Source: Shimia sediminis
GTDB lineage: Bacteria; Pseudomonadota; Alphaproteobacteria; Rhodobacterales; Rhodobacteraceae
Reading direction: 5' to 3'
Assembly: GCF_003990645.1 (NCBI RefSeq)
Contig: NZ_RYZK01000006.1
Location: 62,001-126,000, forward strand
Length of the DNA: 64,000 bases
Below the pieces are notes generated by a model. The model did not search any database. It was not told the DNA's origin and saw only the letters and a program-made list of their open reading frames with translations. Position numbers and translations under genes: made by a program. Of the stretch, positions 30,277-40,174 are shown in pieces (position 1 is the first letter of the stretch; every line of letters starts with the position of its first letter).

Positions 30277-31512
30277 TCAGTCGCCCAGAACCGGCAAATT
30301 TGCACGATTGGGCAAAAGATTAGCAGCAAAGCCTTGCGCAAACCCCGCAAGCGGCGCCGAGATGAGGATTTCATCATAGCACACCGCAGGGCTGGCGAGG
30401 AGAGATTTGCGTGGCAAACCTGTGTCGCGCCACTCGGGCAGCCCGGAGAGATCCCGAGACGAGAGCGCGCGAATCTGCATGCCCTCTTGCCAGGGACCGG
30501 TGATTTCCCAGCGATCCCACCTTGGTGTCTGCGAGATGAGGCCCTGAACCGCGCCAGCCTCTCGTGTCAGGCGAATCTCGCCCCTTGCGGCTGTGGCAAG
30601 GCATCCCGACAGGGTTGCGGTCTGCCCGGCACGCAACGCGGCGCGCAGTTTAGCGATCGACTCGCTGCGTGGTGCATACTCACTGCCGGAAATCCATTTC
30701 AGTGCCGATCCCAACAGGCGATGGGTGATCTCGTCCGGCAGCGCAAAAAGCGACGCCGCCTCAAACACAACGTCACCGTGTTCCACCCGGCAACAGGTTT
30801 GCGCAGTTTGTCGTGTGACATGATCCAACGCATCCCGGGCAGACGCCAGATTCCGTGACACCGCCGCCAGTGTCTCTGCCGCAAGGCCCAGCGGAGACAG
30901 ATGGCGCAGAGCTTCGCGCGCACGGACCCGGTCGAACGTGGGGTCCGTGTTGGACAGGTCGTCACACCAGGTGACGTGACGCGCCTGCAACAGCTCCCGT
31001 AGAGAGTCGCGTGCGACACCCAGCAATGGGCGGCCAAATCGTTGCCCGTGGCGATCAAACACCGGCTGCATCGCGGCAAGTCCTTCGACACCGGACTTGC
31101 GACATAGGCGGATCAGAAAGGTTTCGGCCTGATCGTCCTGGGTGTGGCCAATCAGGATTTGGTCGAGGTCATGGGCCTGTCCCCACTCGGCCAAGAGGTG
31201 ATAGCGGGCTTTGCGGGCCTCGGCCTGCAGGTTGCCCTGCCCGTCCCAACCCTGCCAACTGAGAACCGAATGCGGGATGTTCAGCCCTGCGCAGAGGTCA
31301 GAGACGTGACGGGCCTCGTCCTTGGCCTCGGGGCGCAAACCGTGATCGACAGTGGCGGCATGGACGGCGATGCCATGGCAGGCCGCCCAATCCGCCGCGA
31401 GGTGCAACAGAGCCAGCGAGTCGCTGCCGCCGGAAACGGCAACACCAACCGATGAAGGCAAGGCATCAGAGAAGTGCCGATCAAAAAGTGCCGCGATTTC
31501 TGTTGGTGTCAC
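30277..31512 (-). CDS. tilS: tRNA(Ile)-lysidine synthase
   Basis: An enzyme of 411 residues that attaches lysine to C34 of tRNA-Ile(CAU) so that it reads AUA. The PP-loop motif SGGSDS is at residues 27-32, followed by HGLRPEAKDEA and GHTQDDQAETFLIRL, both diagnostic. The most likely start is the GTG at 31512, which overlaps the upstream cpoB stop as GTGA; another GTG two codons earlier is possible. The ftsH gene lies 100 bp downstream. Confidence 0.9.
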   Translation of the reverse strand: MTPTEIAALFDRHFSDALPSSVGVAVSGGSDSLALLHLAADWAACHGIAVHAATVDHGLRPEAKDEARHVSDLCAGLNIPHSVLSWQGWDGQGNLQAEARKARYHLLAEWGQAHDLDQILIGHTQDDQAETFLIRLCRKSGVEGLAAMQPVFDRHGQRFGRPLLGVARDSLRELLQARHVTWCDDLSNTDPTFDRVRAREALRHLSPLGLAAETLAAVSRNLASARDALDHVTRQTAQTCCRVEHGDVVFEAASLFALPDEITHRLLGSALKWISGSEYAPRSESIAKLRAALRAGQTATLSGCLATAARGEIRLTREAGAVQGLISQTPRWDRWEITGPWQEGMQIRALSSRDLSGLPEWRDTGLPRKSLLASPAVCYDEILISAPLAGFAQGFAANLLPNRANLPVLGD

Positions 31513-32342
31513 GAACACCCCAGATTGCGCATTTCGGTCTGCGCCTGCACCACCATGTCAGAACCGGGGTGGCGGGCGTGGACCTCGCCCAGAGTCACGC
31601 AGGCCTCGTTGATCTTGCCAAGATGACCCAGCGATTTACCAAGATGAAACAGCGCCTGATCCGCAACCGGGCTGGTCATGTCGCTGGAATAACTTTCCAG
31701 GAATGCCCGTGCGATAGCGGCCTGATCGGACGAGCCTTTGCCCTCCATCGCCAGGCCAAGGCCAAGATGCGCCTGCGGGGCCAGGGGGCTGCCGGGATAG
31801 GTGGCCAGAAACGCCGAGAATTGGGTTTCCGCACTGGTGTAGTCACCGCCATCCAAGGCCGCACGGGCACGGCGATAGTCGGCGTTTTCCCCCACGGCGA
31901 GCTCGGTCTCGGTGGTTGGCGCCGTTTCGGTCAGCGTCCCATCCGACAGGGATGGCACCGCGACATCGCCACCAAGTGTGGTGGTCTCACCCAAAGTAGA
32001 GAGGTCACCGCCCTCAAGCTCAACCAGCCGGAATTCGAGGTCACCAATGCGGTTGGTGCCGTCCTGTACCACCCGTTCCACGCGGTTCTCCAGTTGCTCC
32101 GTGCGCCCGGTCAGGCGTCGTAGCTCATCCTCGATGGCGTTCAGGCGGTCCAGCGTCGTGCCGCCCACGTTCACGCCCGCTGGCGCGCCGGTGGTCGACA
32201 ACTCGCGTTTGAGCTTTTGCAACTCGACATAGAGCACCGAAAGCTGTTGGCGGATATCGGCGAGGGTTTCAGTGGTCTGGGCCTGTGCCCCAACCGGCAA
32301 AGCCAGGGTAACAGCCAGAAAACAAGTCGCGATCAGGCGCAT
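31509..32342 (-). CDS. cpoB: Tol-Pal system protein CpoB/YbgF
   Basis: A 277-residue periplasmic protein. A signal peptide (1-21, cleavage after AQA) is followed by a coiled-coil region (about 24-115) and then TPR-like helices (about 150-277, DYRRARAALDGGDYTSAETQFSAFL and so on). CpoB links Tol-Pal to peptidoglycan synthesis at the septum. It is 14 bp downstream of pal and overlaps tilS by 4 nt. The acidic, threonine-rich linker (about 110-145) is variable in the family. Confidence 0.85.
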   Translation of the reverse strand: MRLIATCFLAVTLALPVGAQAQTTETLADIRQQLSVLYVELQKLKRELSTTGAPAGVNVGGTTLDRLNAIEDELRRLTGRTEQLENRVERVVQDGTNRIGDLEFRLVELEGGDLSTLGETTTLGGDVAVPSLSDGTLTETAPTTETELAVGENADYRRARAALDGGDYTSAETQFSAFLATYPGSPLAPQAHLGLGLAMEGKGSSDQAAIARAFLESYSSDMTSPVADQALFHLGKSLGHLGKINEACVTLGEVHARHPGSDMVVQAQTEMRNLGCS

Positions 32343-32356
32343 CGGGGTCTTCCTTA

Positions 32357-32872
32357 TCAGCCGCTGAGGTCAGCTTGCAGAATGGTCACGGCACGGCGGT
32401 TCTGGGCATAGCAGGCCTCGGCCGAGCAGACTTCGATCGGGCGTTCCTTGCCGTAACTCACCGTACGCAGACGCGTGCCTGCGATGCCGCGGGAGACCAG
32501 GAACTCTTTCACCGCGCTGGCGCGGCGGGCCCCAAGCGCGAGGTTGTATTCGCGGGTGCCCTGTTCATCGGCATGACCTTCGATGACGGCGTTGTAGGCG
32601 CTGTTTTCCAAGAGCCAGTTGGCCTGGCTCAAAAGCACCAGTTTGCCGTCCTCGGTGAGGTCGGACTGATCGACGGTAAACAACACACGGTCGCCTACAA
32701 CCTGTTGGAAATGCGCCACCGACGTGGGGTCGTCGACGCTGCCCTGTTCGTAATTCGCCTCGGTCGCGGCATCGTTGCCCAGGGTGTCATCCAGACCAAA
32801 GACGCCGGAGTTGTCACAGCCCGCCAGCGCCAATCCCGCCAGCAACAGGGCCACTTTGGTAAAACTGCTCAT
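32357..32872 (-). CDS. pal: Peptidoglycan-associated lipoprotein Pal
   Basis: A 171-residue outer-membrane lipoprotein. The lipobox LALAGC places the lipidated residue at Cys19. The OmpA-like peptidoglycan-binding domain starts near residue 60 and includes VIEGHADEQGTREYNLALGARR, with the Asp and Arg that bind diaminopimelate. It works with TolQRAB to draw the outer membrane inward at division. It lies between tolB and cpoB in the standard order. Confidence 0.95.
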   Translation of the reverse strand: MSSFTKVALLLAGLALAGCDNSGVFGLDDTLGNDAATEANYEQGSVDDPTSVAHFQQVVGDRVLFTVDQSDLTEDGKLVLLSQANWLLENSAYNAVIEGHADEQGTREYNLALGARRASAVKEFLVSRGIAGTRLRTVSYGKERPIEVCSAEACYAQNRRAVTILQADLSG

Positions 32873-32950
32873 TTCAATGCCTCGCTTTCGCGTTTTCTCG
32901 TTATGTCTCTTTCTACCATGGGCGCGGCCTCAGGGCAAAATCGGATGTTG

Positions 32951-34267
32951 TTACTGCAATGGTGACCACGCCGGGTCAGACGCCCCGCCCTGCACGCGGA
33001 CTTTTTTCAGGTTACGCCCCGAGACGTCCACGGAATAGAGCGCCGCAGACCCGTCCGCCCCTTGGGTTTCGCGGGTGAACATGATCACGCGGCCATTGGG
33101 GGCCCATGTAGGGCCTTCGTCCAGAAAGGATGCGGTCAGCAAACGCTCTTCGCTGCCGTCGGCGCGCATGACGCCGATGTGAAAGCGGCCCTTGTTCTGC
33201 TTGGTAAAGGCGATGAGGTCACCGCGCGGGCTCCAGACGGGCGTCCCGTAGCGGCCCTGACCAAAGCTGATGCGCTTAGGCTCACCACCATTGGCGCTCA
33301 TCACATAAAGCTGCTGATTGCCCGAGCGGTCGCTTTCAAAGACGATCTGTTTGCCATCCGGGCTAAAGCTCGGGGCGGTGTCGATGGCGGGGGACGAGGT
33401 CAGGCGGCGCGGATTGCCACCGTTGATCGGCATCGAAAAGATATCGGTGTTGCCATTCTGGGTGATCGACATCACCACGCTTTTGCCATCCGGCGCAAAA
33501 CGCGGTGCAAAGCTCATCGTGCCTTCCTGATCCTGCAGGACCTTGCGTTGGACGTTGCCCACGTCCAGCACAAAGACCCGCGGAAAGCCGGTTTCATAAG
33601 ACGTATAAAGCACCTTGTCGCCGGTCGGCGAAAACCGCGGGGCCAGAACGATGGCATTGGAATCCGTCAGGTATTGCAGGCCCGCCCCATCGTAATCCAT
33701 GATGGCCAGCCGCTTGCGGCGGTCGTTCTTGGGGCCGGTCTCGGAGACAAAGACCACGCGGCTGTCGAAATAGCCGCCCTCGCCGGTGATCCGGCTATAG
33801 ACCGCATCAGCCACCTTATGCGCCATGCGCCGCCAGCCATCGGTGGTGCCCTTAAAGCGCAGACCATTGCCCAATTCCTGACCGGCAAAAACGTCATAGA
33901 CGCGGAACTTGACTTCGAGGTTATTGCCCGAAACCGAGACCGCGCCGGTGATCAGCGCCTGCGCATTGATCGCCTTCCAGTCGGCAAACTGTACGGGGCT
34001 GGAGAAATTGGTGATCTGGCTGATATGCGCCTTTTCGGGGATCTCCCGAAACAGGCCGGTGCCCGAGAGATCCTCGGCAATGACACGCGACAGATCGGCG
34101 GCAAGCTGGTTGGCACCGGAACTTTCGGCAACAAATTCCGGCACCGCATAGGGCAAGGGTTCGACCACACCATCGGTGATCTCGATCCGCAAGGGACCGC
34201 TCTGGGCCATGGCCATGGACCCCAGGACCATCACGCCCATCAACAGACTTGCCAGCAAACGCATCAT
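32951..34267 (-). CDS. tolB: Tol-Pal system protein TolB
   Basis: A 438-residue periplasmic protein: signal peptide (1-21), an N-terminal alpha/beta domain (about 25-165) and a six-bladed WD40-like beta-propeller with repeated segments such as [33 protein letters not shown] and [18 protein letters not shown]. TolB binds Pal and delivers the TolA signal. Its ATG overlaps the tolA stop by 4 nt. Confidence 0.95.
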   Translation of the reverse strand: MMRLLASLLMGVMVLGSMAMAQSGPLRIEITDGVVEPLPYAVPEFVAESSGANQLAADLSRVIAEDLSGTGLFREIPEKAHISQITNFSSPVQFADWKAINAQALITGAVSVSGNNLEVKFRVYDVFAGQELGNGLRFKGTTDGWRRMAHKVADAVYSRITGEGGYFDSRVVFVSETGPKNDRRKRLAIMDYDGAGLQYLTDSNAIVLAPRFSPTGDKVLYTSYETGFPRVFVLDVGNVQRKVLQDQEGTMSFAPRFAPDGKSVVMSITQNGNTDIFSMPINGGNPRRLTSSPAIDTAPSFSPDGKQIVFESDRSGNQQLYVMSANGGEPKRISFGQGRYGTPVWSPRGDLIAFTKQNKGRFHIGVMRADGSEERLLTASFLDEGPTWAPNGRVIMFTRETQGADGSAALYSVDVSGRNLKKVRVQGGASDPAWSPLQ

Positions 34268-35343
34268 TTCAGCCTCATTTTCTCCGGATTAAACGTGATT
34301 TCGACCTCACGCCAATGGTCATATTTCTCAATCGGCAGTTTATAGCCACCTTTTTGGCAGCGCAGGATGGCGCGCCGGGCGGATTGATAGGCGGTTTCCA
34401 CTGCACGATCATCGCCGCCTTGGGACGACAACAGCTCAATCGCACTGGACACTTTGCCCTCGCGATCAAGGTTGAAACGCACCGTGACGGTGACGTTTGA
34501 CGATTGCCCGCCGACATCCACCACCCAGCAGTTCTGCACCGAAATGCGCATCGAGTCCTTTTCGCCCTGGGTCAGCGGCGGACCACTAGGCGCGGCAGGC
34601 TCTTCGCCCAGCACGGCCGCAACGGCAGCATCCGTCGAACTGGAAGCCGCGCTGCCGCTGTTGGTCTGCGGACGCGGCGTCGGGCGCGAGCCGGGACGCA
34701 GCACAGGGCGCAAAGAGGCCTTGGGCGCCAGGGCCACCTGTTCCTTGGCCTCGGTCACGATTTCGGTCGCGGCCTCTTCGGGGGCGGTCTCTTCCTTGGG
34801 TTCTTCGACATTATCACTCGGGGTGTCATCCGGCTTGGTCGCTTCCTGCAAGACCTCGTCGATTTTGGTATCCGGCGGCGGCGGTGCGACAGGTTGCGGC
34901 GCCACACGGTCCGAAGGGCGCACCATGGGCCGTGTCTGGTCGCGCGGGATCAGCACGGCCATTTCCTCGCCCGGAGGTGACAGCGTTGGCGCAGTATCCG
35001 TCACCTCGGCAGGTTTCGGCGCGGTGATGTCACTCAGGTCAGGCTGGCTGTCGGGGTCTTCGGCGCTGGCACTATCGGGGGTTTGCAACTCCGGTGTCTC
35101 ATCAGCCTCGGAGGACAGCGCCGGGGCCGCGTCGGACAGGGATGGCGCCACAGGCACTGTGACCTCGGTCGCGGTCAATGGCGACTGCTCTGCCGCCAAG
35201 GCCCGTTCAAATTCTTCGGTGGTGACAATCGACACACCGGACACCTCGAACGGTGGCGGGTCGTCGCGAAAACTGCCGCCCCAAAGCGCCCAGCCGATCA
35301 CCCCGGCATGGGCCAGTCCCGAGATATAATGCCCGATATGCAT
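34264..35343 (-). CDS. tolA: Tol-Pal system protein TolA
   Basis: A 359-residue TolA-type protein. It has a short cytoplasmic start, one membrane helix (about 8-22), a long low-complexity region rich in Pro, Glu, Ala and Thr (about 40-260, many PxPRP and EEPKEE pieces) and a C-terminal TolA/TonB-like domain (about 265-359, with [11 protein letters not shown] and [15 protein letters not shown]). It spans the periplasm and couples TolQR energy to TolB and Pal. The long middle is less alanine-helical than the enterobacterial protein, common in alphaproteobacteria. Confidence 0.85.
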   Translation of the reverse strand: MHIGHYISGLAHAGVIGWALWGGSFRDDPPPFEVSGVSIVTTEEFERALAAEQSPLTATEVTVPVAPSLSDAAPALSSEADETPELQTPDSASAEDPDSQPDLSDITAPKPAEVTDTAPTLSPPGEEMAVLIPRDQTRPMVRPSDRVAPQPVAPPPPDTKIDEVLQEATKPDDTPSDNVEEPKEETAPEEAATEIVTEAKEQVALAPKASLRPVLRPGSRPTPRPQTNSGSAASSSTDAAVAAVLGEEPAAPSGPPLTQGEKDSMRISVQNCWVVDVGGQSSNVTVTVRFNLDREGKVSSAIELLSSQGGDDRAVETAYQSARRAILRCQKGGYKLPIEKYDHWREVEITFNPEKMRLK

Positions 35344-35351
35344 GGGCGGCC

Positions 35352-35822
35352 TCAGTTCGCAGGCGCGTCCAGCGCCGGGCCGCCGATGTCAGTGACAAGG
35401 CCGATATCCGAAAAGCCTCCGGCGTTGAGCGCGCCCATGATCTGCACAACGATTTCATAGGGCAGCGCGCCGTCAGCCCGCAGGAACACCCGGTCAGACG
35501 ACCTCTCGGCCGCAATGGCGCGCAGCTTGGGCACCAGTTGATCCATCGGCGTCGGCGTGGTCTGGATCGCCACCGAGCCATCCGCAGAAATGGTCACCGT
35601 CAGCGGCGCCTCTTGTTCACCCGGCAGGGGGTTGGCCGACGTCTTGGGCAATTCCACCGGTACGCCGACGGTCAGCAAGGGGGCGGCCACCATAAAGATG
35701 ATCAGCAGCACCAGCATCACGTCGACAAAGGGCGTCACGTTGATCTCGGCCATCGGCTGCGCCCGGCTGCGCCGCCGTCTGCGCGACCCGCCACCCGTTT
35801 TTTTGGCTACCCCTGCCCCCAT
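35352..35822 (-). CDS. tolR: Tol-Pal system protein TolR
   Basis: A 156-residue ExbD/TolR protein. One membrane helix (about 32-50) is preceded by a basic, glycine-rich start (KTGGGSRRRRRSRAQP). The helix opens with the conserved acidic residue in INVTPFVDVMLVLLIIFMV, which forms the proton channel with TolQ. It lies 3 bp from tolQ and 8 bp from tolA. Confidence 0.95.
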   Translation of the reverse strand: MGAGVAKKTGGGSRRRRRSRAQPMAEINVTPFVDVMLVLLIIFMVAAPLLTVGVPVELPKTSANPLPGEQEAPLTVTISADGSVAIQTTPTPMDQLVPKLRAIAAERSSDRVFLRADGALPYEIVVQIMGALNAGGFSDIGLVTDIGGPALDAPAN

Positions 35823-35825
35823 GTC

Positions 35826-36494
35826 TCAGGCGTCCAACTGGCGGCTGAGGATGGTGGCAAACTCGTCGGCAAATGCCTCATAGCCTGAGATGATGCGGTC
35901 ACTGTCAGCGTTGAGTTTGTTGTAGAAGATCACCGCCGGAATGGCGGCGAGCAGACCCAGCGCGGTCGCCAGCAGCGCCTCGGCAATACCCGGCGCAACA
36001 ACCGCAAGGTTGGTGTTCTGCTCACCCGCGATGGCGATAAACGAGTTCATGATCCCCCAGACCGTGCCGAACAGGCCCAGGAACGGGGCCGTCGAGCCAA
36101 CCGTGGCGAGGATCTGCAAGCCTTTCTGCAGGTCTTCGGATTCTTTCGCGATGGCGACATCCATCGAGCGGTCAATCCGGCTGGTGGCATTGGCGATCAA
36201 CCCGCCATCCTGACGGTGACTGCGCCGCCACTCCATCATGCCGGCTGCAAAAATCCGCTGCGACCGCCCCTTGGGGGTGGGCCCGATCTCTTCGAACAGC
36301 CCGTCCAGCGGTTCTCCCGACCAGAAGGACCGGTCAAAGCTTGCCGCTTCGCTGCGCGCCGTCCGGTAAGAGATGAGTTTCTGGATGATGACCGACCACG
36401 ACCAAAAGGACGCGCCCACCAGCATCACCATCACAATTTGTACAACAAAAGAGGCTTCAGCAATCTGCCTCCACATCGAGAATTCGACGTCCAT
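35826..36494 (-). CDS. tolQ: Tol-Pal system protein TolQ
   Basis: A 222-residue ExbB/MotA-type proton channel subunit. Three membrane helices lie near residues 14-36, 125-150 and 170-192, with the conserved block TVGSTAPFLGLFGTVWGIMNSF and the GIAEALLATALGLLAAIPAVIFYN helix. It forms the motor with TolR that energises TolA. The first gene of the tolQRAB set; a 110-bp gap separates it from ybgC. Confidence 0.95.
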   Translation of the reverse strand: MDVEFSMWRQIAEASFVVQIVMVMLVGASFWSWSVIIQKLISYRTARSEAASFDRSFWSGEPLDGLFEEIGPTPKGRSQRIFAAGMMEWRRSHRQDGGLIANATSRIDRSMDVAIAKESEDLQKGLQILATVGSTAPFLGLFGTVWGIMNSFIAIAGEQNTNLAVVAPGIAEALLATALGLLAAIPAVIFYNKLNADSDRIISGYEAFADEFATILSRQLDA

Positions 36495-36608
36495 GTAATC
36501 TGCCTGCTCATTGTTCGGCCCATTTTCAGGCCCTGTTTTGCAGGAAACCTACAGGAAAGGCAGGGGGAACACCATCAATTTGGCGTCATATGCGCGAATT
36601 CGCCTGTG

Positions 36609-36995
36609 TCAGTTCAACATTTGGCGAACTTTCGCCGGAAGTCGGGTGGGCATGCCATTGTCACCAATGCACACGACGGTGACCATGGCGTGAAACAGAA
36701 CCTCTCCGCCGCGCTTGACGTGTTGTTCCATCACCATGCGCGCCGCCGTGACGCTGAGCACATCGGTTTCCACAACCAGTTCGTCGTCCAGCTTGGCCGG
36801 TTGCAGGTAATCCGCCTCAACCCGGCGCACCGCAAACACCACGCCTTCGGCCTTCATGGCGTTCTGGTCCATGCCATTGTCACGCACCCATTCGCTGCGC
36901 CCCCGCTCAATATAGCGCAGGTAGTTGGCGTAATAGACGATGCCCGCCATGTCTGTGTCTTCATAGTAGACGCGGATCGGTAGCTTGTGGGTCAT
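36609..36995 (-). CDS. ybgC: Tol-Pal-associated acyl-CoA thioesterase
   Basis: A hotdog thioesterase of 128 residues from the ATG at 36995. The signature VYYEDTDMAGIVYYANYLRYIERGR (about 9-33) contains the catalytic Asp15. A GTG at 37007 could add four residues. In E. coli it is a short-chain or membrane-associated acyl-CoA thioesterase of uncertain Tol-Pal role; its place just upstream of tolQ is the conserved arrangement. Confidence 0.9.
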   Translation of the reverse strand: MTHKLPIRVYYEDTDMAGIVYYANYLRYIERGRSEWVRDNGMDQNAMKAEGVVFAVRRVEADYLQPAKLDDELVVETDVLSVTAARMVMEQHVKRGGEVLFHAMVTVVCIGDNGMPTRLPAKVRQMLN

Positions 36996-37060
36996 GGGTA
37001 GGCTCACTCAGAACATGGCGTCACAAAAGCAACTGGGCCGAAGGAAGGCAACCCCGGACG

Positions 37061-37606
37061 TCACGTCCTGAGCGGATAGGTCGCCAACACCTCGTGCACT
37101 GCACCCTCAGGATGCAAAGTAGAGCCAAACAGATGAACCTGGCTGACCTCAAAGGGCGGCATCGTCACCGAACCGTATCTGGCCATGAAACGGCCAATCT
37201 GTGCCATTTGTTCCTCATGCAGGTCTCGGCCAAACCGCGCGAGGGTCACATGTGGTCGAAACCTCTCACGCGGCAGATCTATGCCAACCTCCCGCGCTAT
37301 CTGGCGCACATGGCGGTGTACGGCTATTAGCGCCGGATTGGCCGCAACACTCAAATAGAGGAGCCTGGGGCGTTTACCGCCGAACATATCCAACCCGGTC
37401 AAACACAGATCAAAGGGCGCTGCCTGCCATTGGCTCAGGTGGTCATGCAGTGCCTGTAACACCGGCTCGGGCTGATCATCCAGAAAGGCCAGCGTCAGGT
37501 GCAGGTTTTCCTCGGGCACCTTGCGTCCGGGGCGCAACGCAGCCTGGAGCGCGACAATCTCGCCGCGCACCGCATCCGGCAACTCCAGCGCCACAAAACT
37601 GCGCAT
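37061..37606 (-). CDS. thpR: RNA 2',3'-cyclic phosphodiesterase (2H family)
   Basis: A 181-residue 2H phosphoesterase. The two catalytic motifs are His36-Leu-Thr (LHLTLAFL) and His119-Val-Thr (PHVTLARF). It opens 2',3'-cyclic phosphates on RNA ends, as described for ThpR/LigT. The start codon overlaps the stop of the upstream hypothetical gene, so the two are probably coupled. Confidence 0.85.
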   Translation of the reverse strand: MRSFVALELPDAVRGEIVALQAALRPGRKVPEENLHLTLAFLDDQPEPVLQALHDHLSQWQAAPFDLCLTGLDMFGGKRPRLLYLSVAANPALIAVHRHVRQIAREVGIDLPRERFRPHVTLARFGRDLHEEQMAQIGRFMARYGSVTMPPFEVSQVHLFGSTLHPEGAVHEVLATYPLRT

Positions 37607-38241
37607 CAGCCCTCGGGATCAAGCCTGAGCCGCGCAAAGATACGCAGCGCATGGCTGCTATCATCCGCAGCGACAGGCATCATGCGGTCATAGGCTGCCG
37701 CGATGATCGCAGCGATCTCGGGGCGCAGCACGGTTGCGCCGCTGTCAGGTAGCACCGCCAGCGGCGAGGTCTCGGCAAAGGCAGCCTCTGACCACAAAAG
37801 GATGGTCTGCACGGCCTGCCCCAGCGCCAGCGTTTCCGCCGGAATCCGCGACATCTCGTCATTCATGCGCAGGAAAACAAACGCCGCCTGAATGGCACCT
37901 TGATCGTCGAACCGGAACGCCCGGTACTGCGTTGCGTCCCCCGCCTTCAGCCGCGCCACAAGCGGCGCAAGGTCAGGGATCAGGCGATCCAGATCAGGCA
38001 CGCCCAGCAATTCGTCCCATTCACGGAAAAAGAACACCATCAGATTGGCACCAAGCTCGGGGTCCGTCTCGGCCATCTGATGGCCCGCCAGCACGGCAAC
38101 CGCCTCAATCGCGCCCTTCACGGTGGCCAGGGTCTGATCCTCGACACCAAACACGATCGGCACAATGGGGCGCCCCCAGCGCGCAAAGACATAGTTTCCA
38201 TTGCGATTGGTAAAGAGGTTTTCAACGGCTTCAGGTGTCAT
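37606..38241 (-). CDS. Hypothetical protein coupled to thpR
   Basis: A 211-residue soluble protein beginning MTPEAVENLFTNRNGNYVFARWGRPIVPIVFGVED. I choose the ATG at 38241 because GGAG lies eight bases upstream; ATG at 38259 is an alternative. The sequence alternates hydrophobic helices and strands with no metal or nucleotide motif I recognise. The N-terminal FARWGRPIVPIVFGVEDQTLATVKGAI segment suggests a globular alpha/beta domain. It overlaps thpR at its stop codon. I have seen no named function for this type of protein. Confidence 0.65.
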   Translation of the reverse strand: MTPEAVENLFTNRNGNYVFARWGRPIVPIVFGVEDQTLATVKGAIEAVAVLAGHQMAETDPELGANLMVFFFREWDELLGVPDLDRLIPDLAPLVARLKAGDATQYRAFRFDDQGAIQAAFVFLRMNDEMSRIPAETLALGQAVQTILLWSEAAFAETSPLAVLPDSGATVLRPEIAAIIAAAYDRMMPVAADDSSHALRIFARLRLDPEG

Positions 38242-38324
38242 GGCAAGAGCTCCGGTCATGCCCGCCAAATACCCGGCATGCGGCCTAAATCGCAACCCCC
38301 CGAAGATCACCATGCCCCGGCTGG

Positions 38325-38387
38325 TTTCTTTTGGCCAAAAATATCCCGGGGTGAATGGGCCAACGGCCCAGAGGGGCAGCGCCCCTA
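38325..38387. repeat. Intergenic repeat copy 1
   Basis: The element has three parts: TTTCTTTTGGCCAAAAATAT with its TTTTGGCCAAAA palindrome, then CCCGGGGTGAATGGGCCAACGGCCCA with a GGGCC/GGCCC hairpin, and GGGGCAGCGCCCC as a closing hairpin. The last part overlaps the ruvB stop codon. Related copies are at 46553, 53993 and, degenerate, 58897. Confidence 0.8.
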
Positions 38388-39410
38388 CTCAAACAGTTCC
38401 GTCTGATCCGGCCGCCTTGGTGCCTGCAACCCCAGATGTCGCCAGGCCTTCTGCGCCAACATCCGCCCACGCGGCGTGCGCTGCACCAGCCCCTGCTGCA
38501 ACAGGAAAGGTTCAATCACCTCTTCAATGGCATCACGCGCCTCGCTCAGGGCCGCCGAAATCGTGTCGATCCCCACCGGGCCACCACCGTAGTTCTCGGC
38601 GATGAAGGTCAGATACCGGCGATCGGCGCCGTCCAGCCCCAGGTGATCCACCCCAAGGCGGGTCAACGCACTATCCGACAGATCGCGGGTCACCCGGCCA
38701 TCCCCTTCGACCAGTGCAAAATCCACCACCCGGCGCAACAGCCGTCCGGCAATCCGCGGCGTCCCGCGCGAGCGCCGCGCAATCTCGCGCGCGCCGCCCT
38801 CATCCGCAGGCACACCCAGCTTGCGGGCGTTGCGGGTGACGATCTCGTGCAACTCGTCCTCGGTGTAAAACTGCAGCCGGGTCGGAATTCCAAACCGATC
38901 CCGCAACGGCGTCGTAAGCAATCCCAGACGTGTGGTTGCCCCAACCAGTGTAAAGGGCTGCAACTCGATGCGGACTGTGCGCGCAGCGGGGCCTTCGCCG
39001 ATCACCAAGTCCAGCTCGAAATCCTCCATCGCCGGATACAGCACCTCTTCCACCGCCGGGTTCAGGCGGTGAATCTCGTCGATGAACAACACATCACGGG
39101 TTTCCAGGTTGGTCAGGATCGCCGCCAGATCTCCGGCCTTGGCCAGAACCGGCCCCGAGGTCATGCGGAAATTCACCCCCAGCTCGCGCGCCATGATCTG
39201 CGCCAGTGTGGTTTTCCCAAGACCCGGAGGGCCATGGAAAAGCGTGTGGTCCATGGCCTCGCCCCGGCGGCGGGCCGATTCGATAAAGACCCGCAGATTG
39301 GCACGGGCCTCGGCCTGACCAATGAACTCTTCCAACGCCTGGGGACGCAGGGCGCGGTCGGCATCCTCGGGCCGCGGCTCGGGGCGCAATGTCGGGTCGG
39401 GTTCGCTCAT
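38385..39410 (-). CDS. ruvB: Holliday junction branch migration ATPase RuvB
   Basis: A 341-residue AAA+ motor that drives branch migration. Walker A is GPPGLGKT (60-67), Walker B is VLFIDEIHR (107-115), sensor 1 is [19 protein letters not shown] with the arginine finger region, and the C-terminal winged helix ends [17 protein letters not shown]. Follows ruvA after 75 bp that contains two perfect palindromes. Confidence 0.95.
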   Translation of the reverse strand: MSEPDPTLRPEPRPEDADRALRPQALEEFIGQAEARANLRVFIESARRRGEAMDHTLFHGPPGLGKTTLAQIMARELGVNFRMTSGPVLAKAGDLAAILTNLETRDVLFIDEIHRLNPAVEEVLYPAMEDFELDLVIGEGPAARTVRIELQPFTLVGATTRLGLLTTPLRDRFGIPTRLQFYTEDELHEIVTRNARKLGVPADEGGAREIARRSRGTPRIAGRLLRRVVDFALVEGDGRVTRDLSDSALTRLGVDHLGLDGADRRYLTFIAENYGGGPVGIDTISAALSEARDAIEEVIEPFLLQQGLVQRTPRGRMLAQKAWRHLGLQAPRRPDQTELFE

Positions 39411-39425
39411 GATCTCTCCTGGGGG

Positions 39426-39449
39426 GCCAATTCTTCTAGAAGAATTGGC
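39426..39449. repeat. Perfect 24-nt palindrome between ruvA and ruvB
   Basis: GCCAATTCTTCT is followed directly by its exact reverse complement, with TCTAGA at the centre. It is 5 bp from a second palindrome. Confidence 0.75.
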
Positions 39450-39454
39450 GGGGA

Positions 39455-39478
39455 GAAAGATTTTCTAGAAAATCTTTC
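39455..39478. repeat. Second perfect 24-nt palindrome between ruvA and ruvB
   Basis: GAAAGATTTTCT is followed directly by its exact reverse complement, again centred on TCTAGA. Two such elements in tandem inside the ruv operon could reduce or process the ruvA-ruvB transcript. Confidence 0.75.
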
Positions 39479-39484
39479 CATCTC

Positions 39485-40174
39485 TTAACCTTTTGGCGCG
39501 AGCAGTTTCAAGGCCGCGCGGATCAGCGCGGGCGTATCTGCTTCGGGGTCATCCCCGGATGCCTGCGCCACAGCCTGCGCCGCGTCGCCCGGACCATACC
39601 CTAGGTTCGACAGCGCCGACAGCGCCTCGGCCTGGGTCGAGGCCGCGGCAGCCCCGCTTGCCCCACGCGCCACCGGGGTTCGCGCCGGCGAATCCAACGG
39701 CTCCTCCAGCACATCGTCAGACGCCGGCGCCTCGCCCGTGGCCTGCGACAGCGTGCCTCCCAGCGCCATGACGCCGGGCGCCTTGTCCTTCAACTCGATC
39801 ACCACGCGCTGCGCGGTCTTGGGACCTACACCCTTTGCGGCCTTGATCGCGGTGACATCGCCCAGCGTGACTGCCCGACCAACCCCTTCCGCCCCCAAAG
39901 CCCCGAGGATCGCCAGCGAAGCCTTGGCCCCGATGCCCTGTACCGACATCAAGAGCCGGTGCCATTCCTTTTCAAGAAGCGAGGTAAAGCCAAAGAGCTG
40001 CAGAAGGTCTTCGCGCACCAACAGATCAGTGTAGAGCGTCACCATCTCGCCATTGCTCGGCAACGCCGCCATGGTGCGGTCCGAGCAATAGACCATATAG
40101 CCCACGCCCCGCACGTCGATCAAAACGTGATCGGTGCTGCGATAATCAATCCGGCCCGAGATTTTTCCGATCAT
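39485..40174 (-). CDS. ruvA: Holliday junction DNA-binding protein RuvA
   Basis: A 229-residue protein that holds the four-way junction for RuvB. The OB domain starts [20 protein letters not shown]; two helix-hairpin-helix motifs follow ([19 protein letters not shown] and [20 protein letters not shown]). The acidic/alanine linker and the C-terminal RuvB-binding helices ([16 protein letters not shown]) are present; the linker is longer than in E. coli. The ATG at 40174 overlaps the ruvC stop by 4 nt. Confidence 0.95.
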   Translation of the reverse strand: MIGKISGRIDYRSTDHVLIDVRGVGYMVYCSDRTMAALPSNGEMVTLYTDLLVREDLLQLFGFTSLLEKEWHRLLMSVQGIGAKASLAILGALGAEGVGRAVTLGDVTAIKAAKGVGPKTAQRVVIELKDKAPGVMALGGTLSQATGEAPASDDVLEEPLDSPARTPVARGASGAAAASTQAEALSALSNLGYGPGDAAQAVAQASGDDPEADTPALIRAALKLLAPKG

